From: Blumeriella jaapii
Lineage: Eukaryota > Ascomycota > Leotiomycetes > Helotiales > Drepanopezizaceae
Length of the DNA stretch: 64,000 nucleotides
NCBI GenBank assembly: GCA_009599575.1
Contig: VWND01000023.1
Span: forward strand, 441,930 to 505,929
Direction of reading: 5' to 3'
Both the position numbers and the translations under genes were made by a program. The notes under the pieces were generated by a model that saw only the letters and a list, made by a program, of their open reading frames with translations, searched no databases and had not been told where the DNA came from. Of this stretch, positions 22,098 through 33,521 are shown one piece after another (position 1 is the stretch's first letter; the number at the start of each line of letters is the position of its first letter).

Positions 22098-22238
22098 ATA
22101 ATACCATAGGCACGCAGTTTAATTCATACCTTCAATTATTCTTTTTTTCCTTTCTTTAGTCTTTTCTAGGGATTCCCTAAACTATTTTATTCACCGATAT
22201 ATAGCCGTATTAATTTGGTTTTCCTACCTATTTTTATA
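22098..22238 (+). repeat. 5' LTR of Gypsy A, second half
   Basis: It resumes ATAATACCATAGGCACGCAG after the Copia 1 duplication and ends CTATTTTTATA. With 13724-13854 it rebuilds a full LTR matching 38813-39079 reversed. Confidence 0.87.
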
Positions 22239-22870
22239 TTTGGTAATTTACGCAGAAATTTAAATTTCAGTGTTTCGTTTTTATATACTCGCCGATGCAT
22301 TTTTTAAATTCGCAATCGAAATCGATTTCGATATTTCGCCATTACGGCTTAAAAAACCTTTTATATAATGTTGTTCGCAGCTGTATTATATAAAAGACTT
22401 TTAATAGCTTTTTTTATTTTGCGCATAGTTATTAAACTACAAAAGTGCAATATATTTCAGAAACGTTTGAAATTACGGTCAGGCAATTCTGAATCGTGCG
22501 AAATTCAAAATTCAAAAATCGCTTTTTTGTTTAAAAATAACAAATCGAATATTAATTCGTACGCTTCGACTGCTGCGCTCGGCCCTTCTAAATTAATTCT
22601 TTTTTAATTAAACGCCTAGCGAAAACTTAATCTTCTGATTTTGCGCTTTATGATTATAGCAATTACAATTTGCGGCTTTTTATTAAAAGTAATAAGGAAA
22701 TGGCTATACGTGCATTGGCCTAAGCCACGGAATATCGAAACCGTGAATTATATAGCAATATTATATTAATCCAATTAATTTACTAAAAAACAAACTTTTT
22801 AATATACTATCCAAATATTTGGCCGGAACTTTATTTTATTCAATTCTTTCAGAAAACACAAAAACCTTTT
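22239..22870 (+). other. Gypsy A leader with primer-binding site
   Basis: The primer site TGGTAATTTACGCAG begins at 22241, two bases after the LTR. It is the decayed form of TGGTAACCTACGCAGG in B. The leader is conserved in sequence with B and F, but the small plus frame at 22368-22607 is not maintained as a protein in the other copies. Confidence 0.6.
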
Positions 22871-24300
22871 TAATAGCTTTTTTATTAAAAACGACTTTTC
22901 TTATATTAAAAACTCTTAACTTGCAATTTTAAAAAACACTTATTTATTTAATTCAAATTCTACTAACACTTTTATTAATATTATAAATAACGACGCTTTT
23001 CGTTTTCTTATGCGAAGCCGCATGCTTTTCCCTGGCTTTTTTGGTGCACTTTCGTTTAATAGCGCTAACGTTACCGATTTTATCGAAAAATATGAAAAAA
23101 CCTGTAAAAATTTTAAAGTTTTTAAAACTAAAATGTTCGATAAATTCTTTCGCTATTATAATTTAATTATTAAAAATATTATTAAATCGATAAATAAATA
23201 AAAAGCTATTAAGGCTCGAGACTGGCGTAAGCTAATTAAAACTTTAAAATCGGAATTCCGAAATTACGATCGCTAGCAAATTTGCGATACTATCGCTTTT
23301 TTTTAAACAGTTTGTTATAACAATTCGTTAAGCCAAAAAATTCAAAGCTTATTATCGTATTTATACGAAAGTTTCTGACGTTTTCGTTAATAAAAAGGTT
23401 TTAAACGAAATTAAACAAAGAAAATTGTTTTTACTTAGTTTTTTAATTAGTATTCGCAATAAAACTATTAAGCATTTTAAAACTAATAAACAAAACCTTG
23501 AAATTTTCGATTAGTATTTCAAATTTATAAAATTCGTTTTTAAGCAAAATTAAAGCGAACGTATTATTAAAACCATGGACCAAAAAAAATTTTTTTTTTT
23601 TATTTATAAAAAAGACGTAGAAGCTTTAGTACAGAAATATGCCCAGCTATTAAAAGTTACCGAAATCGCTAAAAAATAACCAATTATTATATTATTCAAT
23701 CGTTCTGCAAAACCTATTAGTTTAAAAAAGCTTAATAAAAATATCGAAACTTTCGTATTAAAATTTACCGATATTAAGATTCAAAGATTTTAAAGCAAAA
23801 TCGAAAGTTTTATACAATAACAGAAAAAGCTTTTTTACGTTAATTCGGATAATAAAAACGATTAAAATAGCTTTTACAATAATTATTTTTTTTAAAATAC
23901 GCGAAGCGATTAGCTTCGCCAAGCTATCGTAGAAATAATAGCTGCCCAGTGGCAACTTTTTCGTATTAGCGATCAGAATCAGCGAAACATTAATTATAAT
24001 AACGATTATTAAAAAAAAAAGAAAATCAACGCGGAAATCAGAATCGCGGCTATCAAAATGGTAAAAGTAATTATCAAAACAAACTTCGTGGCTTTAAATG
24101 CGGGTTTTGTAATAATAAAGAAATTTATTACGAAGAATCTTATATTCGTTTAAAATACAAAGTATTTAATTTTTGTATAAATAATAATATTTGCTATATT
24201 AATAAATACGAAGCGATTTGCTTCGGACCGATAGAAGCAGAAATGGGTCTTTTTAATAAAGCTGAAAATCAGAGCTGATTAAATACTATTCGCTTAAAAA
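22871..24300 (+). pseudogene. gag: Gypsy A gag
   Basis: The plus strand encodes the capsid start FNSANVTDFIEKYEKTCKNF (23010-23201) and downstream helical segments. Near 24085-24130 there is a Cys-rich remnant, GFKCGFCNNKEIYY, that looks like a decayed CCHC nucleocapsid knuckle. B retains Cys where A has Tyr at the last position. The order and sequence match B (38190-36780). Frames are broken by RIP-type stops, for example after SINK at 23201, where the reading continues in the same frame. Confidence 0.75.
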
Positions 24301-25440
24301 TAAGAAATACGAAATAGAACGATTGCTTAAAAAACAAAAAAAATACGAAAACGATTTTTACTGATAAAAGAAAAAACATTTTAAAAAGCGTGCTAATTAA
24401 AAAAAAACTTTTATTTTAAATGTAAATAAAATTCAAATATATAAATAAAAAACAAATATATATATTGCTAATGCAATTATCGCATTTGCAAATATTATAA
24501 TTATATAATTAAGCCAGCGAATCATAAAAAAGCAAAATGCTTTTGTTTTATTCGCTAAACCAGCTGATATAGAAAAAACGTTAGAATCGAAAAAAAAAAA
24601 AGATTTTGAAATTCGAAAAAAAATCGATAAAACTATTAAAAGAACGCTTATAATAAAAGAAATCAACGACGATATGAAAAATATCGACACCGATATTCCG
24701 ATTTAAATTATTCAAAAAGTACCAGCTTTTAAACGCTTATTATTAATAAAAAGCGAAAAATAAATCGATAAATATATTAGCTCCGAAGCCGTCGACGAAG
24801 CTATTAAAAAAATTATAAAACAAAAAATTAAATTGAAATTTAGCGATTTATTTAATACGAAAAGAAAATTCGACAAAATTATTAATAAATAAATTTTTGT
24901 ATTAAAAAAAAACGAAAAAGTTGAAATTACCCGAAAAAAAAACGATTTTAAATTGGAAAAAAATTAAAAAAAAATTTACAACACCGCGGTTAATTTAGCC
25001 GATAAAAAAAAGTTTTCGGAAAAAATCAGCCTTTTGGCCCTTGTTATAAAAACCCAGAAGTCAAAACGACGAAACTGTTTTTATACGGCTATAAAAGCGC
25101 CAAAAATAAAAATAATATTTAAAAAAAATACGACCGTTTTTATTTTATTCGATAATAAAGCCGAAGTTAATTGCATAAATCAAAGAACAGCCGAAGCTAA
25201 TAATATTACGATTATTACCGATAAACGAATAATTTATATTATTATTAATAGAAATATTATTAAATTTAATAGAATTATACGAAATATTAAAATCGACGTT
25301 GAAAATATTATTATTTATAAAAACTTTTTAATAATAAAAAAATGCTTTTATTTTATTATTTTTAAAATGCTTTGGATTTTAAAAAATTTCGTCAGTTTTA
25401 AATACACCGAAAACGGCCAAATAAAAGTTTTTTTCTGAAA
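24301..25440 (+). pseudogene. pol: Gypsy A gag-pol linker and aspartic protease
   Basis: The frame 25034-25438 contains ILFDNKAEVNCINQRTAEAN. This matches the retroviral-type protease site of fungal Gypsy elements (ALIDSGAEVN.I....A). The active-site Asp is kept, while SG reads NK, both explainable by C-to-T and G-to-A changes. The C-terminal part has MLWILKNFVSFKYTENGQIK, corresponding to the G..WL..YNP.I.W segment. The upstream 0.6 kb is Lys/Asp-rich linker. An antisense frame at 24690-24433 is a shadow. Confidence 0.75.
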
Positions 25441-25946
25441 CTGAAACCGATTTTTCCAAAATCAAATTATCGTCGCCGGCGACAAAATCTTTTAATCGAC
25501 GTTTTATCGGGAAACAAATAGCCGGCTTTGGTTTTAGAACAAACGCTAGGCTATAATAAAACCTGAAAATTACTCGGCTAAAAACATTTGCGTCGCTAGC
25601 AAAAAAAGCACCGCGAATAAAATTAGCTAATATTAATATTTTTAGCTATTAATTCGAAAGTAAAAGTTCCGAAGATTTCGTTTTCGTATTAAACAAATCC
25701 GATTTATATATCCTATTTTTTTATATTAATATTAGCATCTTTTATAAGCGCAAAGCTAATAAAATACGATTTGTGAATTTTAGCGAATCCGATGGAAATA
25801 TTTCCGGAAAAATAAACGAATGATTCAAAAAAAATAAAACAACAAAACTATTTTAATTAATTATTAGCGAATTCGAAGGATTTATCACCGGCCGATTTTT
25901 CAGCTTATTATTTAGCAGCCGATTTATAAAAAAACGATTTAATAAT
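25441..25946 (+). pseudogene. pol: Gypsy A protease-RT linker, up to the Copia 2 insertion
   Basis: This is coding-like plus-strand sequence collinear with B 35600-35110. It contains one 35-bp palindrome (25585-25619). It ends at AACGATTTAATAAT, where Copia 2 is inserted with duplication ATAAT (25942-25946). Reading continues at 49494 with TTAGCAATCGG. Confidence 0.7.
25585..25619 (+). repeat. 35-bp palindromic unit in Gypsy A pol
   Basis: CATTTGCGTCGCTAG begins it and GCACCGCGAATA ends it, with an A7 loop. B has a 35-bp unit at the same place (35433-35467), but with a CGAAAT-type loop. Confidence 0.7.
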
Positions 25947-26248
25947 TGTTGCGCTATATTTACATTCCTTTATTTCCTTTTATTTCTTTTGTTCCAGATT
26001 TATTTTTCCTGTACGCTTTTAGTAGTTAAATATTCCTGGAGCTCGGAAAGGCTCGTAGTCACGTAATAACGAGCCTTTTCGAAGATTAGTTTTTCCGAGC
26101 GAATAACTAAGCGAGCCCGAACCTTCCGTTTTCTGCGGAAAGCTCGCTAATCAGACTTAAAATAATACAAGTAATATTTTATTATATACAATTTATTCGT
26201 TTTAACCTCCGGTAAAGGTTTTTACCGATTATTCGGCTATATACGACA
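25947..26248 (+). repeat. 5' LTR of Copia 2 (302 bp)
   Basis: It starts TGTTGCGCTATATTTAC and ends TATATACGACA. It has the same length and hairpin as the other LTRs. The internal sequence GTTATAAGCCCCGGAGCC follows. Confidence 0.9.
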
Positions 26249-27756
26249 GTTATAAGCCCCGGAGCCAATTAATAAGCTTTTTTCTGCAATGCATACGCTA
26301 AAAGATTCGTTAGAAACTTTTACCGGTTAATTTATTCGAATTGTTAAAAGAAATTCGTAAAAAATTATATTTTGCAAAGTTTTTTTTATTTAGCAAAAAG
26401 CTATAAATCGATAAAAAGCTATTAAAAGTGCGGAAAGCATTAATTTTTCGATTTTTTCAATTTCTAAATTTTATTTTTATTTTTCTACTTTTTTTAACCT
26501 AGTTAATCGATTTTTTACAACGAAAACAATATATCGGCTTTTATAAAAAAAAAGATTTTTTTTTACAATTCAAAATCGTAAATTTTTTAATTGGGAGCGT
26601 ATAAATTTCACCGATCAGGGATTTTTTTTTTCGAATACACCGATCCTGACTTTTCATTTCGTTTTTTTATTAATAAACAATTATAAAAACAGTTTTTATA
26701 TTAATTTATCGATTAAAAAAACAAAAAGCGCTAAGCAAATTACGATCGAAAATGCGCCGAATACAACGGCATAACCGAAGCAAAAAGGGCCGCCGTTACG
26801 ATTAATAATTTTTCCGACAGATTTCGACTAATTAATTTGATTTTCGACGATTTAAAAAATAAATCGATCACTTTTTTAAAAACCATTTAAAAAAGTTTAA
26901 AAAATAGCAGAAATACGTTATTGCCTATCAGAAATTATTCGATTGGATTTTTTTAATTATAAAAACCAATTTAATAAACTTTGCAATTGCTTAATCGGAA
27001 ATTAATATTATTAATAATAAAAAAGCGTACGCTATTTTTTATATTAATTTGCAAAAAGATTCGTTAATAAATAAAAATATACAAAAAGTCAAGGATTTAT
27101 ATTATAAAAAAAAGCAAAAGTTATTTTAGGCATTCGTTCGTATTTTAAAAAAAAATATTGCTTTTGCATATTTTTCCGTGGTTAGCTCCGTCAGATTTAA
27201 TTACAGAAACACTTTTCGCAAAGCGTATAGCGGAAAAATAAATATGACCGAATAAATAAAAAAATAGCAGATCGTTTATAAAACAGCTGTCGAATATAAG
27301 ATTTTTAATATAAATAACCGTTACGCTGCCACCGATTTTTTCGACGCAATCGTCGCATATATTAATTTATAATAAGCGAACGGCAAAAAGGCTAAGTATC
27401 TGAAAAACGAATTTGCCGGCTTTTTTATAAAAAAAAATTTTAATCGAACTGAGCTTTATAAATTTTTTTTTTTAAAAACAATCGAGGATTCGACAATTCA
27501 GGCCGAAAAGTCGGAGTTTTCGCTATTTTCCTTTTCGATTCTGAAAACAACGATATTTCGAAAAATCGTGAAAAAAAAAAAGAAAAAAGCAAAAAAAAAA
27601 AAAGGGAAAAAAATATAATTGCTTATGCGACATTTTCAAAAAGCGCTATTTTTATTTCTTAACCGATTGTAAAAAGCTTTTATACGTAATAAATAGTCGT
27701 TGTAAAAAAAAGACTTTTTTTAATTTTTTAAATAAATAAAAAATCGCTGAAATGCG
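26249..27756 (+). pseudogene. gag: Copia 2 leader and gag-like region
   Basis: This region is collinear with 14157-15680 of Copia 1. The gag-like core lies at about 26690-27440, with the same segments (SDRFRL.., RYAATDFFDAIVAYIN) and additional stops. It ends at AATGCG followed by AAAAA, where Gypsy B inserts. It is more decayed than its counterpart, and the poly(A) tract here is interrupted. Confidence 0.55.
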
Positions 27757-27761
27757 AAAAA
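27757..27761. other. Target duplication AAAAA, left of Gypsy B
   Basis: AAAAA occurs here and at 39080-39084 around Gypsy B. The empty site in Copia 1 reads ATGCGAAAAAAGCTATTTT (about 15673-15691), an A run without the element. Confidence 0.8.
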
Positions 27762-28039
27762 TGTAAAAGTAGGTAGGAAAACCAGATTGATACGGCCACA
27801 TGTCGGTGGGTAAGATAGTCTAGAAAATTCCTAGAAAAGACTGAAGAAAGGAAAAAAAGAATAAATAAAGGTATGAATTAAACTGCGTGCTTATGGTATT
27901 ATCTAAAAGGATGCCTTGCTTTTATACCTGTTGAAGATAGTTAGTGGCAAAGGGTTTCGAAGAGGTCTATGCCTCGATCATAACTAAAACTACCAACTCC
28001 TATCAATACAAAATATCACCGCTACGAATACTTTTTATA
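27762..28039 (-). repeat. 3' LTR of Gypsy B (278 bp)
   Basis: It matches the 5' LTR except for the outermost sense end, which reads TATAAAA-AGTATTCGTAG-CGGTGATA. That is an 11-bp insertion relative to TGTAAAACGGTGATA in the other copies, and it accounts for 278 versus 267 bp. Confidence 0.87.
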
Positions 28040-28139
28040 TCCTGTCTCAAATAATATACGTAGTCGTTTTTAACTACGACCAAAAAAAAATATAATTTTA
28101 ATAAGTACAATTTAGTTTATTTTATATAATTTAAAAACC

Positions 28140-31100
28140 AATCAACCAAAAAACCGAACTTTTTAGCCCCACGCTCCTTTGGTCTTTTAACCCGTTTTTG
28201 GCCTTTTTGCTGTTGGCTTCTGCGGAAGGATAGCGTTTCGCTTATCGTTTAAATTACTTTATTCACTTTGTTTTTCTAAAAAATAACTCGATGAAATGTC
28301 AATCGAAGTATCGTCTAGACTTACGAACGTTTTAATAGCTTTTTCGTCGATGATATTATCAGGTATCGCCGCTACGAATGCTTTTTACGACTTTTTTGCG
28401 TAAATAATAGATTTCAGCTTCTAAACGTAGTCTTACGCTTTGCAGAAAGCGCTAAAGAATTTTATATTAAAATCGTAGAAGTAATCGATTAATTCGTCGT
28501 AATTAAAACCGATTAACGCTTTTGCTTCGCGTAAAACTGATAGATCGGACTACGGTTGTCTACCGACGAATGCTTTTGAAAAGGCTCCGAAGCTTATAAA
28601 AGAAACTATTTTACGAAATGGTTCGAAAATAATCGTTTGCAGTCGAAACCACCGAAGATATTGTAATTGCTTTCGCCGTAATATAAATAGTATTAAATTG
28701 CTTATCGGATTGTCGTTTTCGAAATAGTTTCTGTATTTTTGCGCCGTGTAATTGTTCGAGCAGATTAATATCGCGCCGTCGGTTTCTTAGGTTCTGAATT
28801 TAACAAAAACCTTTTGCTTAATCGAAAAACTAACAAAGATTATTTCATTTTTTATTTCGTAACCTTCGGTTTCGTAGTCCGATAAAATAGCCGAGGCTAC
28901 TGTTTTAGACGCGCTGAAATACGAGAAAGCTAGGCTTTTCTGGATGGTTTTAATCAGCTTGGCGTCGTGGTATAATTACAGATAAGCTTCGATTATTTCC
29001 GAATTGTATACGAATATAAGCAGAACGTAATAATCGAAAGTGGCGTCGGTAAAGTCTTCGATCTTTTCCTTTTTCTAAGAGTCGGCGATATCGAACTTTA
29101 TGATTATAATACGGTCGGAGCCAGCGAAACTTAAAGCGATCGGAACGTCAAAGTATACCACGAAACGGTAGTTTCCAGAATTCCGAGTAATTAAAACAGC
29201 GAGGTAAAGGCCGGAATGCATTCTGAAAGCTTGTTAAATGAAACTATAAAACATATTAGCGAAAAAAGCTATAAGCGCTTTTTGGGTTTTGACCAGTCGG
29301 AAATAATGCTTATATATAACTACTTTTTTTTTTATGAAATACAGCAGTAGCTTGTTTTCTCCGTTGTGAAACTCTACGTGATTAACGAATTCGCAACTCA
29401 GTTCAGATAGATTTTAAAGCATATTTTCGGTCGAAAAACTAGAAAAGTCGGCTTTTAGGAATATTCGTTGCTTTTATTTTTTTACGTTTCAATCGAGTTT
29501 TATAATCGCGCTAAATACTTTGGGATCTGCTTTGAAATTTGCGTATCCCAGATAAGTTTTAACACGTACTTAAATAGTTTTCGCAGTCTTTCGTCGTCGA
29601 AACATAAATTAATTATTAAAATCAATTTCGAACACGTCGTAATCCGAATTCCTGATAGCAGCGAATCGATCAGCGAAATCGATAACGTTAATTTTTTTTG
29701 TAATCAAATTACAATACGCCGCGTAACAGCGTACGTGAAAATAGCAGAACTTGCCGTTTTTTTTAGCGTTGATATTATTTATAAAAACAAGATTAAAAAA
29801 TCGGAGTTTCTTAGCGAAAAAAAGCTCGAATAAAAACGGATCACCGTTTTCAAGAGTTTTTTTTATTTATTCCGGCGTATTATATTTGCAATCTTCCGAA
29901 AAAAGCTTGATTCAGTTTTCGTTCGAAACAAAAAGGAAAAAATTAACGGGTTCACTTGGCTTTTATATAAAAATGTCGAAGTAAAACTTCTGAATCGTTT
30001 CGTCGTCGAAAGCGAAAGTTTTAAGCAAAGTAATTTAATCTTATATTTTTTGTATGATTTTTTTCGCGATAACTTCGATATTCTTTTTCAAGCTTTTTCG
30101 GTCGAGTCGTGCAATAGTCGAAATTTTAAATGCTTTTATCAAAATCTAAAGTATTAGCGGTCGACGTTTTTAAACGCAGCAGGCGTTTTTAATATTTGCG
30201 TATTTAGTTTCGAAAAATTAAATTTAAAATCGTTTGGATTTTTCCCTTTCGAAGTGCCGGCGTTTTCTAAGTCCGATTTTGTAAAGTCGTCGCGTTTTCT
30301 ATTAATTAGCTTAAAGCTTATAACTCGGCGTTGATTTCCGGCTGTTTTCATTCGCGATGCCTTTTTTGCTAGCGACGTGAATAGTTTTTTCTTCCGAATA
30401 AAAAGAGTTTCGGAAATATCGGCGCGCTTTTTTACGTTTTTTGTTTCTATTTCTTTCGAAATTGTTTCCACAAATACAATAAGTTTTTTATATTCGAATA
30501 AGCGGTTGTCTGTTGTTACGCTTTTAATTTCGTCCTCGGATTCGTCTTCGACAATTAAAAATGAAAATCGTCGAATTGTTTTGACTGCCTTGGAAATATT
30601 AATTGCTACTGCGTATATCTTTTCGAATTAAACGAAAATAATATTAGCTTTTTCGTTCTTTTCGTCGTCGTAGATTTAAAGCGTCGGGATAACGTCGTTT
30701 TTTTCGTTCGATATAAAAATGCCGCATTTAGCGACGCTCAGTCTTTTGCTTTAAAAAAAAGTCAGATTTAGAGTTTCGCAGCCGACTAGAACTCCTTTTA
30801 GCGATTGCATAACGTCGTCGATTAGTTTGCAGACAGCTATAAAAAAGCCTGTAAATCTGCGGACTTTTGGATTATTGGCTTTTAGGACTTGCGCCTTAAA
30901 AATATAAGCGTTTAGTATTCAAACTTTTTTTTTCGTAAAAGTAATGGTTTCGAAAAGGCGAGCGAAATGCCGAAATGGAATAACACCGGTGATTTTGCTA
31001 AGAACGTATTTTTGAATATTCTTTTTTCGTTAATTTAGCAAAAAGCGCAAAACTCGGTTTATCATTTTTTTTTTGTTATTTCGAACCTTTTTTGCTCCGG

Positions 31101-31505
31101 CGAAAGCTTTTGAAACGTTATCGTAATTCAGCAGGAATTTGTCGTAGTCAAGGCTTTTGCGAACGAATTCAGCTTTGACGAAACCTTTGTAATCGAATAG
31201 AAATTCGTTAACGTTTCCAGTTATTATATCGAATTGCTTTATAAATGTTTTTACGAAAGCTGTTTATTAATCTGGGATAGCGGCATTATATGCTTACTTA
31301 AATTCGGAAAAGTTGCGTATAATAGTTCCGTTTCAGAGTAGATTGAAAATAAGCTTGCCAGGTTTGGCAACGCTTTGTTTGAAAAACGATATAATATCGA
31401 TGGGTTTGTTAATCAAAAAAAGTGTGTTGTATTTGTTAAAAAGTAAATAGAAAAAAGTACGGAAATTGTAAAATATTTGTATCTAAAAGCCACGGGAATC
31501 CGCAT
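28140..31505 (-). pseudogene. Third coding region (ORF3) of Gypsy B, unknown function
   Basis: This is the best-preserved copy. The minus-strand frame is readable from about 31460 to 30150 with only about nine isolated stops, most TAA where Gln is expected or TGA where Trp is expected. Readable segments include AFVKTFIKQFDIITGNVNEF, CKLIDDVMQSLKGVLVGCET and RRFSFLIVEDESEDEIKSVT. Frames continue to about 28140 after an indel near 30160. Downstream parts include GFNYDELIDYFYDFNIK-type sequence. I recognise no domain, signal peptide or catalytic motif. It lies after integrase on the pol strand, where an env or accessory gene would sit. Plus-strand frames at 29468-29833, 29751-29984 and 30377-30631 are shadows. 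Confidence 0.65.
30349..30383 (-). repeat. 35-bp palindromic unit in ORF3 (B)
   Basis: On the plus strand it reads CATTCGCGATGCC...GCTAGCGACGTGAATA. In the sense frame it encodes FTSLAKKASRM. It has the same site and size in A (54200-54234) and D (7402-7436). Confidence 0.72.
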
Positions 31506-31900
31506 ACTGTTTTTTCAATAAATTATAACTGTTTAAGTAAGCATTCGTTTAAAATAACGAAAAGAATAAACAGTGCAAAAAGTAGCAAATAATGAAATGC
31601 ATAAAAGATAATTTTTGTAAAATGTGCGAGCAATATAAATATATTAAATGTGCGGCTCAAAATATATATAAAGCTTTTGTTTTGATAAGCAAAAGTACAG
31701 TTAAATAAAAAAAAGTACAATAGGTGTTTTAAACAATATAAAAAAAGGTTTGCAAAAATAAACAGTGTATATAAAATAAAATAATTAGGTTGTATACAAA
31801 CAAAGCAAAACAAAAACAATAAAATAGTATATAATAAAAAAGAAAAAACAATAGACAACGAAAATAGTAAAACAATTAGTAAACAATCTTGTAAGCATTT
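31506..31900 (-). other. T-rich spacer of Gypsy B with hydrophobic open frame
   Basis: The minus strand is open from 31858 to 31523 (111 codons) and very hydrophobic (LLYTILLFLFCFVC). The composition is that of a pyrimidine-rich strand. Similar frames in A and D are degraded, so it may be non-coding. If real, it would be a membrane peptide between pol and ORF3. Confidence 0.4.
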
Positions 31901-33282
31901 TTCTTCTTTTCGGTCATAGGTGGAATTACGACTTGAACTATGGTTTTAGCAGCGGAATTATCGTTCGGCTGTTTTCAGACTTTTTCAGAAGGTTTTTTTT
32001 TTTCAGAAGTATAATCGCTTTGGTCGGAATCGTCGTCGGAATCGCTGAAATCGAAATCGCTTTTTAATTTAAAATTCAAAAGGTAGATTTGCTAGTTCCT
32101 TCTGTAAAATCGCTTTAACCGGTTGGCGGCGAACGTTTTTTTCAGCTTCGTTTTATCGAGTTTCGTAAGCTTGTAATAGTTTTTATTCAACTCGGCCTCG
32201 CATATTTCGTAGGGTCCGAGCCATTTATAATTAAGTTTAATATCGGCCGATTTATCGATAGCGCGCTGAACGTCGTAAACTAAAACCAAATCTTTTTTTT
32301 TGATTAGCGTTTTTTTTAAAATCTTGGTTTTATTTCAGACTTTTTTAACTGCCTCCTTATATTTCTTTTTTCTTAGAATTATTTCCTTTATATTTATATC
32401 GCGGTAGTCTAGCTGTTTAGACTTTATTGCTAATAGGTCTGCTTTCGTTTTCATTTTAACTACGTTATAAAATCTTCATACAGGCCATTTTGTTTCCAGA
32501 AATAATCGAGCGTTTCTGCCGTATTAAATAAAAAATAAGGTTATTCCAATAGGAGCGTATATACATATGCGTATAACAAAAAGCATTTCCGAGAATTTCC
32601 GCGACCAACGCTTATAGCCTTTTCGAATAACTTTTGAAAAGCCGTCAAAAATATTCCTATAATCTCGTTCAACGGATTTATTACTTTTCGAATTATAGGC
32701 TAAAATCTGAATGCGTTAAATACCGTATTTTTTTGTAAAAGTTTCGATAACGCTTTTGTTTTCGGATCCATTATCGACGTTTAATTTGCCAAACAAACCA
32801 TATCGATATACAACGTCTTTCTAAAAAAAAATCGCTATAACTTCGGAAGTAGCGTTTCGGAAAAATCGCTTTTCAAGCTATTTAGATAAATCGTTAATAA
32901 CAAGCACGAAGCATATATAACCGCGATCGGTGGTCGGTACGCGCGTAACGTCGAAATTAATTTTTTCCTAAATTCCAAAAGACTACGTCGGATATAATAG
33001 GTTTTTTTTTCGGCCAGGCTTTCGTTTTTAGCAAAAAATGCAATTTTTAACGAAAGTTTTACAATCTTCGAAGCATTCTTTCCATCAAAAATCGTTTTTG
33101 GTTCGGTGGTAAATAGCTTCAGCTTTTTTATAAAACACTTTTTCGTAAGCTTTTTTTATAACTTAAGATTTATTAGCTTTGTTATTTACTACTAAGCGTT
33201 TTTAGTATATATTGTTTTTTATTTTGTATAACTTCCTGTCGGCTAAAATATAATCGAAAGCTTGGTTTTTAAATAATTTGAA
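31901..33282 (-). pseudogene. pol: Gypsy B integrase
   Basis: The minus-strand translation contains the zinc-finger end CKTFVKNCIFC (near 33060-33030), followed by INFDVTRVPTTDRGYICFVL and VINDLSK near 32960-32880. The latter are the first and second catalytic Asp segments of a retroviral-type DDE core. The C-terminal domain is open at 32289-32092, with YKWLGPYEICEAELNKNYYK and LKKTFAANRLKRFY. This fits the integrase C-terminal fold of fungal Gypsy pol (GPY/F-type: LGPY.I......YKL..LDG..L..T.A.NRLK.F). Stops are at former Gln/Trp codons. The Pol end is Lys/Asp/Ser-rich and stops before 31880. Confidence 0.8.
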
Positions 33283-33423
33283 TTAATAATTTAGCACGTT
33301 AAATAATTTAAATAAAATAGTTAAATAATATACGATAAAATAAAAGTTTTCGGTCTCGTAGTTATCGATCAAAAGTTTATTTTCGTCGCTAATCGGCTTA
33401 TTTCGATCGTTTTCGGTTAAATC

Positions 33424-33458
33424 CACTCGCGGTGCCAGCCGAAATAATGACGCGAATG
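33424..33458 (-). repeat. 35-bp palindromic unit 1 in Gypsy B pol
   Basis: On the plus strand it reads CACTCGCGGTGCCAGCC...CGCGAATG. In the sense frame it encodes FASLFRLAPRV. The equivalent in A is 51139-51173. Confidence 0.75.
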
Positions 33459-33486
33459 CTTTTTCGGCCCGAGAATTAGCGTTTTT

Positions 33487-33521
33487 TATTTGCGGTGCCA
33501 GCCGAAATAGCAACGCGAATG
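33487..33521 (-). repeat. 35-bp palindromic unit 2 in Gypsy B pol
   Basis: On the plus strand it reads TATTTGCGGTGCCAGCC...AACGCGAATG. In the sense frame it encodes FALLFRLAPQI. The equivalent in A is 51076-51110. Confidence 0.75.

Noticed and set aside
9740..22238. D and A as one tandem Gypsy pair sharing an LTR, with C' inserted in it
   Set aside because: Both LTRs are full length once Copia 1 is removed, and C' lacks its own LTR ends. Two separate insertions into C' fit better.
29468..30631. Plus-strand frames (121, 77 and 84 codons) in Gypsy B
   Set aside because: They are antisense to ORF3. The same antisense frames recur in D and A only because the sequences are homologous. The minus strand explains stops as Gln/Trp losses.
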